From: Drosophila miranda
Taxonomy: Eukaryota > Arthropoda > Insecta > Diptera > Drosophilidae
Length of the DNA: 64,000 nucleotides
Direction of reading: 5' to 3'
Assembly: GCF_003369915.1 (NCBI RefSeq)
Contig: NC_046674.1
Coordinates: forward strand, 682,001-746,000
Shown here: positions 1-11,630 of the stretch, piece after piece
Numbering within the stretch: the stretch's first letter is position 1
Layout of the letters: each line of letters opens with the position of its first letter
The notes under the pieces: generated by a model
Told to the model about the DNA's origin: nothing
Databases searched by the model: none
What the model saw: only the letters and a program-made list of their open reading frames with translations
Made by a program: the position numbers and the translations under genes

Positions 1-1632
1 TTATGGCTTATGCATATTTTCTACAGAACCTTCTATCCTTCGCAGATAAAAGAAGCTTCCTACTTTTTAGCGTTTCTTGGGACTACATTAAATTTTGAAT
101 GGTTCAAATGGTATCACGTCGGACTCCAAGGGCAATCGCACCTTCTAGAATCGTGTGGCATAATCTCAGAAACTGCAAAGGCCTACAAAGGTCAACATAT
201 TCCTTGGGATCCCAGACAGTCTCCAGATCCCAATGCTCATCCACTAGGGGATGCCTTTATTCCCGGGTTATCTGCAGTTGTGGCTCCCTTCAAGCCATCG
301 TAAATCTCTCGTCACCTGCCATACTAGTACCATAGATCATCGAGAGTATGTGGAGTTCGTTGCTGCATCGATGGCTGCGTCCACTCCACTCCATTCCATT
401 CCATTCTTGTGTTTTTTTCCATTTTGACACCAATGCACTTTGCTCTTATCGCACATAATTCATATCTGGTTTCTCGCACTGTAATTCTTTGGTTTCTCCG
501 TGTGTATCTCTGCATCTGCATCGGCCCGGGGTGTGTATCTGTGTTTGTGTTAATCTCCCCCCTTTGTTGGTTTGGGCCCTAGGCCACTGATAAACTCAAG
601 CACTGCACTCCATAGCCGTAGTCGTAGTCGGAGTCGGAGTCAAAGTCCCACAACCACAGAACCAGAACCAAAGTTGGGCAGAGGGCGCATAAAAATTAAA
701 TGCTCGATGCACTTGCAATCGCCTCCCCTTTGGAACGACTTATTGTTGGCGCCTAATACTTATTGTACATATATTTCAATTTATTAATTTTGTATGCATA
801 AATCTTGCGCTTTATTTATTCAATTTGAGTCTTTGTTGTCTGCTGTTGATCGCTGGCGGTGGCCCTGGACACACAGCTCCAGCCCCAGCCCCAGTCCCAG
901 TGCCAGTCCCAGTCCCATTCGTAGTCCCAGCCTCTGCTTCAGCCTCAACTATAGACACAATGCATCTGGCTGATGATGATGATGATGATGCAAGTGGCCG
1001 GGGCAGGGGCAGGGCAGGGACACTATCGTTTGAGCGGAGCACATTCGATCTTTGACTTATAAATTCTTGGAATGCAGTTAGTGGGGCATTTTAATGGAGG
1101 TTGTCGCCGGTTGCCGGTTGCCGGTCGCTGGTCGGTCCATGGTTGATGTTTGATGTTTGTATCTTTCGGATGCAAATGCAGTGTGTTGCACATGATAGGG
1201 GGGGGGGGGGCAGCCGCAGCAGTTGCATGCAGAATGCCAATAATTGAGGTCAAAATTGATTAAATGCCTAATCGATGTAACTATGCGGCCAACTATGCCT
1301 CACTCTTTCGACACTTGCAATCCAATTTAATTTGTGCTCGTTGCCACAACAGATTTTTACTAATTATGATTGTTTCATGGTTATGAATATGACTCGAATT
1401 TGGCACATTTTTAGAAAAAAAAACCTGTACCTCTGCCAGACCAGAAATAATCTGATTGATGATATAAAATATTGAATGTCGAGAGATGTATCTACATTCT
1501 ATAAGAGTTCTATCCAAAGAGTTTTGATTGATTGCTCCATGGGGAAATGGTAACAAGATCATGCATTTTCCTAAATTGATTTTCTTAAGTTTCCATTTAA
1601 GACGAACGAAAAATGGTGGTGCCTTAAAGATT

Positions 1633-1671
1633 TATATAAGAAACCTTTCAGATCCTTTTCAGGGTTCATTC
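1633..1671 (+). promoter_or_regulatory. Possible TATA plus Inr core promoter
   Basis: TATATAAG at 1633-1640 is followed by TCATTC at 1666-1671, which matches the Drosophila initiator TCAKTY. The A at 1668 would be +1, with TATAAG starting at -33. That spacing is close to, but slightly longer than, the usual -31/-30. Nothing gene-like is recognised downstream, so this would have to start a noncoding transcript. Chance occurrence is quite possible. Confidence 0.2.
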
Positions 1672-2361
1672 ATTCAGGAAATTACACATTATTTGATTTT
1701 TCGTTAATTAAATGAGAAATATGTGTAATAGAAATCATTTGGAAGAAGGAATCTGCTTAATCTACTTCCTTTAGAGCTCACCGATGATGAGAGAGAGCCC
1801 TTCGAAGGGATTCCTGATTGTCTTTTCGAACAATTTCCGACAATAAGAATAAACTAATTCGTTAAACTCTAAGAATATAAAGTGCCACCCAATTGATGGT
1901 TTTTAGAGGAATACATATACATACATATGTATAATTTATTCGATATATCTATATAAATTATTGAATTAAAAAGACCATCATTACTATGATGGCTATCCAA
2001 TTGATTCAAGTTTCAAAGAGCTCAAGTGTCGCTTGGAAAAATTAGGGGGAAACTCTTGGAAATATGAAAATGGAAACCATCGGCTCTAGAAGCTTACACA
2101 GACGCCATTTTGTATGCGTTTACTATCACCAGCATGGCGCCATGTCTATGAACGATGGATGATTATGAATGGTTTTGGATTCGATTCGAAAGATGCGATT
2201 TCAGGGCAGTGGAGTGGGCGAAAAGATGGCTGGAATGGAACACGTCAATGAATTTCTACACCTGGCGGCCATTTTGTATTTGCCTTTGCGCTTTTTTTCC
2301 GCTGTTGTTTTATTTGTTGTTAATTTTTGCTTTCGGCTGCCGATTATTGCTAATTTCGGGT

Positions 2362-2362
<1 letters not shown>

Positions 2363-2392
<30 letters not shown>
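2363..2392. repeat. (CT)15 microsatellite
   Basis: An uninterrupted CT dinucleotide run. On the minus strand it reads as GAGAG, a potential GAGA-factor tract. Confidence 0.9.
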
Positions 2393-2396
<4 letters not shown>

Positions 2397-3288
2397 AGTG
2401 TGTTTGTGTGTGTGTGTGGGAGAGTGGGGTTTTTGGCGTGGCGTGGAGGGGTTTGTGGGGGAGGGGGTAACGTGAGGCCTTGTGGAGAGCTGACCACGTG
2501 ATGCGCTCTCCAAAAGTTAAATTTTCAAAGAATTCGAAAGGAACGTAGATCGAAAGCAGGAGAATTCCTTCCGCAGGATGTGCTTTAGGAAAATCTTTAT
2601 GGGATCGATTTGGACATATACATGTATATCTGTGGTAAAAATATGGGGTTTATACCGATTTAGTTATAAAATTTCTTAAAAATTGAGAAGAAATTTCGCA
2701 AAATATTTGTCAGAGAGTCTTGGGCTGCTTTCCGAGCGTGTATTTGTGTGGTGTGTGAGAAATGCTCCGAAAAAATAAGTTAAATACCACTAAAAACCAT
2801 ATTGTATCTGTGTGCGGGGGCATGTGGATTGGTATTGGGATGTTGTGCACGCCCCTATGCGTCGTCGGCAGCTTCGTTGTCGCTGCTGTCGCTGTCGCGG
2901 CCGTTGTCGTTGTCGTTGTCGTTGTCGACCGACCCTTACGTCAGCAATAGCACGTGGACTATTATTAAAGCGTTTAATTAACTCGAAACATTTAGGATCA
3001 AATTCATAATTGGATCGAAAGAAGTAGAATGGGATTCCCTCGGAAACCCCTAAAAGTAACGGGTTCTTATAGAACTGCTTTCTTTTCTTTCCTCCCCGCT
3101 CCACATCCATGACTTGTGATTTTTCCATTCAATATGGATATTTTCTGATACATTTCCTTAGGTCTGATCAAATTTGTCAATTGAAAAATTAATTAACATT
3201 TATTTTAATTGCAAGTACTTTTTGGTTTGATTTGAAATTCATTTTCAATTTCATGCCTACTCGGAGAAAATTTTGCCCCCATGCCACT

Positions 3289-3291
<3 letters not shown>

Positions 3292-3327
<36 letters not shown>

Positions 3328-3377
3328 CATTCACACCACATGAGAGCCCTCTCATACACACACACACACACACACAC
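3292..3377. repeat. Two neighbouring (CA)n microsatellites
   Basis: CA runs lie at 3292-3325 and 3356-3377, separated by about 30 bp of unique sequence. Confidence 0.9.
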
Positions 3378-4921
3378 TTCTAGTATCCGTATCTGTATCT
3401 CTGTGTCGGTGAGCCATCGTCGGTTGTGATATGGGCTTGGATGTTACATATTTCATATGGCACACTGACTGGTTCTGGTCGTTCTGTTTCGGCTGTGCGT
3501 TTCCCTGTATGCGTAACTAGCTCCCCATACCCCATACCCCATTCCCCTCCCCTTGCCCCTTTCACATTCAACCATTCACCATTCCTCATTCTCCTTTCTT
3601 TGTATGTGTATACTAGTCCCCTCTTACCTTGCCCCATACTCGCCCCTGCCACAGGAATTTGTGCTTCTTCCTCTTTTTTTTCAGATTTTTTGTTGTTATT
3701 TTTTGGGCTGCTTTTGATCGTATGCGTGTGTGTCGGTCTTTACACTGTGCACAAAATATATGTATTACCGCTGGGCGAGCTTCGGCCGTAAGTCGGGCTT
3801 GTCCAGAGAAACAGAAATAACTTTATTTCATATCGATCACTCCGATGTAACTGATTTTGACATCAAACTTTGTCAGACGAAACTGGAACGATAAATATTT
3901 ATGGTAGAGTCACTCAACTACTCATTTATTATTATTATATTTCCTATAGATTATATGCATAATACTCATCAATTTAATCCAAAATCCCTCAAGACTTAAA
4001 CCTCAATTTGAAGTTTCTTGTCGGTTGTTAATGTGATGCCTACTGCAACCAAGTTTGGAAGTTTTTTCTGGAAGGAATCGTGTATAGACGATAGATTTCT
4101 TCCTTGTTTTAACAAATAATGCAAAATGTAAGCAAATAGTTGAAAGTTTTGCCATTCAAAGTTATCGAAGAGCTTTACACAATTGAAATTATATTAAAAC
4201 ACTTTCAGTTATCTAAAATCAAGTTATTGTAATACTCCTAGACTCGCCAGAACCAGTTTGTTAAAGCCCAAACATAGATTTTCTTGGAATATTTTAGAGC
4301 TACCTGATATAATTATAGATCTGTTTAAATTCCCATGCGATTGAACTTCAGTTCTACTCTACTAAGTCAGTTGCAAGCAAATGAATTAGAATTTCCAAGT
4401 CACTATGATATTCGTAAACAGTTTCAGATCAGTTTCAGCATCATAGCCATGCACAAATTCTCTGTAATTATTATAAAACCAATGCAAAATTAGTTTCCAT
4501 TTTCCAAGGTTCAGCTTTTCCTAGCGTTAGCCCCTATTTCTAAGCATATCAGCATCACCATCATTATCTCCCACATCTAGTACTATTCCGTAATTATCGT
4601 GCTACCCTCCAAAATTACTATTAATCTCTAGATTTTATCCTAAAATTCACCTCATTTCCAAAAACCTAGCAAAAACCCGTTAGTTTGGCGCTCGCCAAAT
4701 CCGCCATTTTGCTTTCGATCGTTTTCGTTCATGAAATTTCTCGCTGTGCTTAGTAGACAGTCGCCCTGCTCACCCACTCATACATACGCGTTGCAGCCTA
4801 AGCTCTTCGCTTGTCCGAATGCGACAGAGAGAGAGGGAGCGAGTGATGGTGTGAGGGAGAGAGAGAGACCAGTTCGTGCTCGTGTGTGTGTGTGTGAGTT
4901 TGTTTGCTATTGTTTTCGGAA

Positions 4922-5118
4922 CAGTGCACAATGGGCCAGACAGCCGATGATGTTAGAGACATGAAAATTTCAGTCCTGCAGTAAAATCAAAAATCTACTA
5001 TGCGTTTTTTCTAGCCAGGGTATTCTTTGTGGAAATGCAGCATTCAAATGAGAGTTTGTTTCTATCAAATTTTTCGAAATTCTGCCAAAATATCGGCCGT
5101 CTGGCCCAATGTGCAGTG
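4922..5118. mobile_element. Transib-like MITE, copy A, with 5-bp target-site duplication
   Basis: The element spans 4927-5113 (187 bp). It starts CACAATGGGCCAGAC and its other end, read inward, starts CACATTGGGCCAGAC. The inverted repeats match at about 20 of 22 positions. Both sides are flanked by the direct repeat CAGTG (4922-4926 and 5114-5118). A 5-bp GC-rich duplication with termini beginning CACWRTG-like is the signature of the Transib superfamily, the relatives of RAG1. There is no coding capacity, so the copy is non-autonomous. A second family member lies at 15008-15271. Confidence 0.75.
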
Positions 5119-5543
5119 CCACGAGCGTCGACACCACACTGGCGGAGGGAGCGGGAGCGGGAGCAACAAAGGCAGACACAGAATGTACATATAAAATTTT
5201 TAGATTTTTCACATTCTGCTAATGGTTACTCCTTCTTCTTCTTTTTCTACTACTACTACACTACTATTACTACTACCATTGCTGTTGTTTCCGTAGATTT
5301 TGTCCCTGCTCCCTCTCTTCCATCATCCTTCGACTACTGTCTGCCGTAGACTCCTTCCCTTTCTGCTGCCTTCCCACTCCCTCTCGCTCCCACATTCTCG
5401 CTCGCCTACTGCTTACGATTCGTGCTGTTGTTGTTATTGCTCTTCGGTGTATTCCACGATGGGATGGCGTTAACCATTACATGCAAACTCACACTCACAG
5501 TGTCGGCAGCAGCAGCGGTGTAGTGGCGGCGACGACAGAGAGC

Positions 5544-5581
<38 letters not shown>

Positions 5582-5584
5582 GCA
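5544..5584. repeat. CAG/CAA trinucleotide repeat
   Basis: CAG units with CAA interruptions near the right end. It could encode polyglutamine in one frame, but no gene context supports that. Confidence 0.85.
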
Positions 5585-8228
5585 TCGCAGCACATTCATT
5601 CATACTTGTTGCTCTTGTGTGTTGTGTGTTGTGTGTTGGTGTATTCGTGTGCTGCTGCTGTTGTGCTTCATTCTCGTCGTCCGCCGCAAACTAAACTTTT
5701 GTGAGGCATTTGTTTCAGTACGTCACCGACAGCGTACGCCACCAGAAGGAGGAGGCGGTGAACCAGCAGCAGCAGCAGCAGCGGCAGCAGCGGGAGCGGG
5801 AGCGGGAGCAACAGTACTTGGACCCGACTCTGGGGCGCTTGACTCTGGACGGACTCTGGCCACACTGTTTCGTCATCTCACTTTTAGTGCGCTCCTCCGA
5901 GGCGGCATGGACGGCATGGCGCTCAGAAGGGCCCCAGACATCAAAGTGAAGTGAATTTCAATTGAGAGCATTTTTTTTTCCTAGTCCCACTGTCTGTGTG
6001 TTTTTTTTGTGGTGCTGCTGTCCCCGTCTGAGTGTGTGGTGTGTGTGCGTGTAAATAATTATTAATTAGTTGCACCGGACCACCCTCACTCCCACCCGCC
6101 ATCGTAGTATCAGCCAAAAAAAAAAAAAAAACTTGCAACCAAAGTGACAAACAAAAAAGAGAAAAATTACACGCTAATTTTGCGACGCAGTTGGGGAAAG
6201 AAAAACTTAAACGACGTATTTAACAAACAAAAAAATTTAGAAAAATGTAGGGAACCACGCAGCAATAACAGCAACAGCAACAGCAACAAAAATAGGAGCA
6301 ACAACAACAACTAAAAAAAAGAAGAATTAAAAAAACAAACTTTGACGCTGGGCGACTTTTGAGCCTCGCAGCAACTGAATAATTAAAATTAGAAGCGGAA
6401 AAGTAAATACTCGTACAACAGCAACAAGCAAAAAAAAAAAAAACTAAATAAATTTCAAATAAAGAACCCGAAACGTTTAAGGCATGCACAGACATGTGCA
6501 TATGTATAGGTATTTAGAGGAAGGAAAAAAAAATGGCGCACAAAGAAACGGTGAACTTATACAATCAAAAATTTTATTTCATTTGTTTGTATGTGTAGTA
6601 TAAGAACAACAGCAACAACAACAAAAACTGGACTACAAGAACAACAAATGAACTTTGTACCAGTGACAATCATGATAATGATGATGATGATGTAGAGAAA
6701 GATAATGATGAAGTAGTTGTTGTGATCTTGAATAGCAGCAGATTGATGTATCATCAAGAAACTGATGCAAGATCCCAGAGAAACTAATGAATGAATGAAT
6801 GATCACAGCGTGCTATCGATGAAAGATCATCATCCTGAAATTGATGTAAAGCTATCGATTGAGCCATCACTTTGAGAAAGCTGTCATAAATTGATAGACG
6901 AAGAATGATCATACTGATCAAAACTGATTTAAAGGAGTTGCTATTGTCTGATGTCTCGATGTCCATGCCTGATGGATAAATGATCTCTATAAAGTTTCAG
7001 CCAATCAAGAGGCATAATTGCAAAAGATAAATAAAAAAAAGAAACTGTTCTGGAGTCCAAACAAAGGCAGATAGAAAGGTGGGAAAAGCCGTTGTTGGTC
7101 TACTGATAAGCCCTCTCCACTTTGGCGGCGTGCATTGAACTAATTTGTTCGTTGTTCTTCTTATTGTTGCTGTTGTTGTCGACTGGTTTTCTTGGTAGGT
7201 TTGTATTTTTTTTTTTTTTTTTGTATAATACTCGTACCTCTCTGTATATTTATTTAAAGCGCAAATGTTTTAGATACGACACAAATGTTGCTGCGAGAGA
7301 GAGAGACGAGTGTCGGAGGCAGAGCGGGTAAAAAGAGAGCAGAGGCTAACAAAGTAAACTACAACAACTTCAACAACAATTACAACAACGAGCAAAAGGC
7401 AAACTTGCCTATCAGCCCCTGCTAATGTTGTAGTCGTTGTTGTAGTATTATTCAGTGCGTGTGCTCAGCATTTAACTAAACTGGCACACACGCACACCCA
7501 AACAGCACTCAGCAACACTCACCGACATTCACCAACACTCAACACACAGCACACACTGAGGCACAGTCAGGGCCCGTCGGCATGTGTGCTTATATAATCG
7601 TCTAATGGCTTTGTTTTTTGTAAGTATTGAATGCAATTTGCTTAAATTTTATTTTATTATAACTTTCAACGAGCTTTGACTTGTTACAAACTAACTGTTG
7701 TTCGGCTGCATCAGTATCGTGTGTATGTGTATGTAAATGCAAGCCACCAAACAGCTGTTCGTTCGCCAGCACAACAGAAAACAGCTGTTCGAGTGCAGTT
7801 ATGCCCAAGGGACCGAGAGTCCTACACGAGGAAAAAAAACGGAACAAAACGAAACAAAAGAATGAGAGACAGATAGCAACAGAGACAGAGGGGCAGAGAG
7901 CAGTATCGACAGCTGCGAAAGAGGCGGCAGCAACAGTAGCAGCCATACGTCCTTTAAAGCTATTGCTTTGGGGACCTTTTTGCGCACCAAAAAATATCAA
8001 GTATACGCCAAGCAGACATTGGCGAACGATGGTCATGACAAGAGAATGTGAAAGAGAGAGGGTCGCAGAGGGAGGGAGCCCAGACAAGGCCAGACGGGGC
8101 TCTCTCTCACACACACACACAGATCTTTGGTGGCACTCTCTCGCTCTCTCTCTCTGTTTGACTTGCTCTCACTCATACAAGCTCACCCACACGCGCAACA
8201 AGTTGTTGTTGCCGCTTTTTCTCTCTCC

Positions 8229-8242
8229 CACACACACACACA

Positions 8243-8284
<42 letters not shown>
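8229..8284. repeat. (CA)n microsatellite, 56 bp
   Basis: A CA run with one CATA interruption. It is preceded by CT-rich and CA-rich tracts from about 8101. Confidence 0.9.
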
Positions 8285-8286
<2 letters not shown>

Positions 8287-8852
8287 CGCGTACGTACACA
8301 TATACTCTCTCAAAGCTAGGCGCCGTTAGCCCTTGCTCTGCTCTGCGGCGTTGCCAGACTGTTGCGTCTCCCAGCCGCATTTACTGTTATTTGATGAATG
8401 ATATTAATTTCGATAATTAATCAAGGCTTTTTTTTCGTTTGGTGGCTAGGATTTTTTCGTAATTTGAAACCGATTACGATTAGGGCTGCCATCCCTCCGC
8501 GAGGTACATTTGTAGTTACACAGCGAGCGCGGGAAAAACTAGTGCGCAAAAAGAGTTTTCATTCTCGTTTACGCCTTCCATTCCCTCCCTCCACAGCTAC
8601 ACGGTAGAGTACAAGCACACAATAATAAATAACAAAGGCGCAATATGCGCAGCTTCAATACAGAGCCGCCGACAGATACCCGCACCGCACAGATGGGCAC
8701 GCCACGGCACCGCACCGGACCGACACGAGAGAATAGTTTGGGCTTTATTTCGCGGAGGGTTTGGTTTGGCTGCCTAGCTGGGTAGGCAGGCGCCTCAAGT
8801 TTGCAATATGCTGGAATTTCCCCTCCCCGACGGACTCCATAAAGGCATCTGA

Positions 8853-8856
<4 letters not shown>

Positions 8857-8889
<33 letters not shown>
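8857..8889. repeat. (GT)n microsatellite
   Basis: An uninterrupted GT dinucleotide run of about 33 bp. Confidence 0.9.
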
Positions 8890-8892
<3 letters not shown>

Positions 8893-11595
8893 CTGGTTTG
8901 TTGTTGTTGATTTTATTGTAGTTTTCGTAGTTTTGTAGTTTCTGTCTTTCTATTATATTTAAATGCGCAATTAAGATTGGCACAGCCCGTGGCAAGGCAA
9001 CAACAACAACAACAACAACATCAAAGTATCCACCAAATTGAACCAGTTTGAATGTTACGCATTTATCATCCGTTTGTCCGAATCCGATCGAAATCGTATA
9101 ACCCAAATTCACGAACAAAAGATCTCTTGCTGGAGATTAAAAAAACACGAGCTAAGAATTAAAATAATTTTGACTTAGTGTAAAATTATGCTAAAGACCT
9201 AAACACGTGCTCCATATTCATGTCTGATGGATAGATTTAATACTAATCCTATCGCTTGCAATCATATTTTGGGGATATATATTCCTGATGCTTATAGTCC
9301 TTGAATTAGCCACATGGGAACAGGATATAAACTAACTTTTAGAACGAATCGAACTGTCTGGAGATATTGTAATTGGTCCTTCAAGTTGTAAGTCTTTCAA
9401 AGATCAATGAAGATCCTCAAACTGTACCCTTAATCATGGTTTCTTCACTAAAGACACCCCACCCTGTTGTTATGTGAGATGCTTTATGACATTTGATGGC
9501 TTTTAATTGACCAGACTCAGTCGCACATGTCCGACGATAATGATCCGTTTAGTTATTTTCGTAAAGACAACAATTTATTTATAAATCTCTAGCCGCGATC
9601 TTTGGCTGTGTCTCTCTAGCGATTCCTCCTATCTGCCGCAGTGTCTGCCATAATTAGGCGCTCTGTTGGCGCAATTAAAGTGATGGCCAAAATCTTTTAC
9701 AATCTTTTACGCATTGCTCTGCTGCCTCCAGGCATGCCTCAACGTCATCGAACAGCATAAATAATCGCAATCTAAATACGGGCAGAGATACGTACAAATA
9801 CGATTATTAACAAGATCAGAAGGAACCAACAAGAACAGAATGGGAGGGAAATCTGCTGGAAATCGTTTACTTTTCCTTGTTGGCTCTGACGTAAGCGGCG
9901 CCCGAGCCAATTTCGTTTTCATTCAGCTTCATTCAGCACTCGATGACGTACAGAATGGCCTCTCCTGCCCCTGTGCCGTGCACGGGTTACACTGCCGCAG
10001 CAGACAGACAGACAACCTTGTAAAATTTTGTGCGTCATTTGGTCTGTTGTTGTTCACTTTTCTCGCCACTTTCCCTTTGGGGGCAGTTGTTGTTGTTTTG
10101 TAATTTTATCGCTGACGCCGCATCTCCCGTGCACAACTCGTAAAAGTCAGGCCCTACTATACCCCCAATATCTAGGCGAATACTCATAGATATTTACCAA
10201 GTCCGTGCGTCATGGTTGGCATTTCCCTTGTAAGTTTCTAAAAGGCAAATTTCCACATTTTTAACGACCCTTTCGGATAGAACTACGGATGGGTTATTTT
10301 TGCGGCGTTTCCATATTTGTGTCCATAAATAAGTGCCCAGCGAATACCATATATGTAACTAATCTGAAAGTAGGTATTACGAATCCATTCTGGGTCTAGC
10401 ATCGACCGGAGGGAGGTCGTTGATCGTTGCTCTTCAGATGCACTCATTGAGTTTCACCAGAAAGCGACATCAAGAGTCCCAGTGACTAAGCCACATGACC
10501 TTATATGTACCGTATGTCGTATCATCGTATATTCCAGATAAATTTCCATATATACAGCTGGTCATAGGCCGTTCTGTTTGCTGTGACTCAATCTGAGAAT
10601 TTCCCATTCCTGGAACAATCAAAGCGCCACAGTTCTGAAAACGTGTGGAAATGGATGTATAAATATCAACACAAGTTGTTCATATTCTGGTTAAATTCCT
10701 GTGAGCTGAGAAAATCAGTTGTATTTTTCTAAATGGATAACTCTTAATATAGAAAACCAGTTCAACTGATATTCGAGGGGTCTTTCTATGGAAGTATTGA
10801 GAAATTTCCAAAGAATCTTTACCAGCTTCACAGCTTTTGCTCTCACTGTAGTGCAAACCCTTGAAAGGATAGAGTACGACGAGTGGCTACTGCAGGACAA
10901 TCCACACAAATAAGACCCATTCAAGTATTCCACTATCTCTTTGTGTATTGGATTCCCCCTCCCCCCTTTCTATGTATCTGCTGCTACACGTACTCGTAGT
11001 CGTACTAGTACTCGTATATCAAATCCTATATAATCCGTGGATGAAAATCAAGCGGGCATTCATGCGACTTATTTAGACACTCGTTGTAGTTCGACTTGAA
11101 TGAACGTGCTTGTGCTTGTTTGTGCTTGTTGTTGTCTTTCTCGTTCTTGTTGTTGCTGTTGCTGTTTAGTTTACTTCCGTTATGACTATATACATATATA
11201 TGTATGTATGTATATAGTAGTATGACCATGTGTGTGTGGGTGCATGCCTGCATGTGTTGTCGGCATGTGTGTGTATTATGTTTTTGTCGTTGCCTCGGAT
11301 TTCATTCATTAAATGCTACACACACACACACAGGCACGTATTGCGATTGCGACGACACGCACACACACTAAAGAGCGGGGCACTCCACACATATGTACAT
11401 ATACAGACTTTCATTCATTCATAAATATCATGCAGCAGCAGCAGCAGCAATAACCGCCTCCACCTCCACCTCCACCTCTGGCACCGTCACCGACTGCGCT
11501 TCCACCTCCGCCTGGTTCGTCCGTCTCGTGTCAGCGCTCCAAAAACAACAACAACCACAGTTATGCCTCAAATGCGTTTTTGCTGCCGTTGCCGT

Positions 11596-11596
<1 letters not shown>

Positions 11597-11629
<33 letters not shown>
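11597..11629. repeat. (GCT)11 trinucleotide repeat
   Basis: A perfect GCT run that grades into TCT units to about 11640. It lies in a small cluster of trinucleotide repeats (GCA at 11432-11449 and CCACCT at about 11458-11480). Confidence 0.85.

Positions 11630-11630
<1 letters not shown>

Larger units (their letters stand above)
1..4921. other. Noncoding left flank of the bantam locus
   Basis: I see no ORF here with protein-like composition. The longer open frames are short, overlap on both strands, or read through microsatellites. The stretch holds a GAT run (971-990), a CT run (2363-2392), two CA runs (3292-3325 and 3356-3377), several GCCATTTT motifs (about 2105, 2268 and 4702) that match the Pho/YY1 core, and a GAGAG-rich block (about 4824-4869). 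From knowledge of D. melanogaster, the DNA upstream of bantam is a long regulatory and noncoding-transcript region. I infer the same here. Confidence 0.6.

Noticed and set aside
4922..5118. Interpretation of the MITE as hAT-type with CAG termini and 8-bp duplications
   Set aside because: No 8-bp duplication fits either copy, while 5-bp duplications fit both exactly when the ends are taken at CACA.
5481..5954. Open frame of about 157 codons through the CAG repeat
   Set aside because: It depends on polyglutamine and polyalanine repeats, overlaps open frames on the other strand, and shows no domain.
7681..8319. Open frame of over 200 codons
   Set aside because: The length comes from CA/CT repeats read as Thr-His and Ser-Leu. 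There is no conserved motif.
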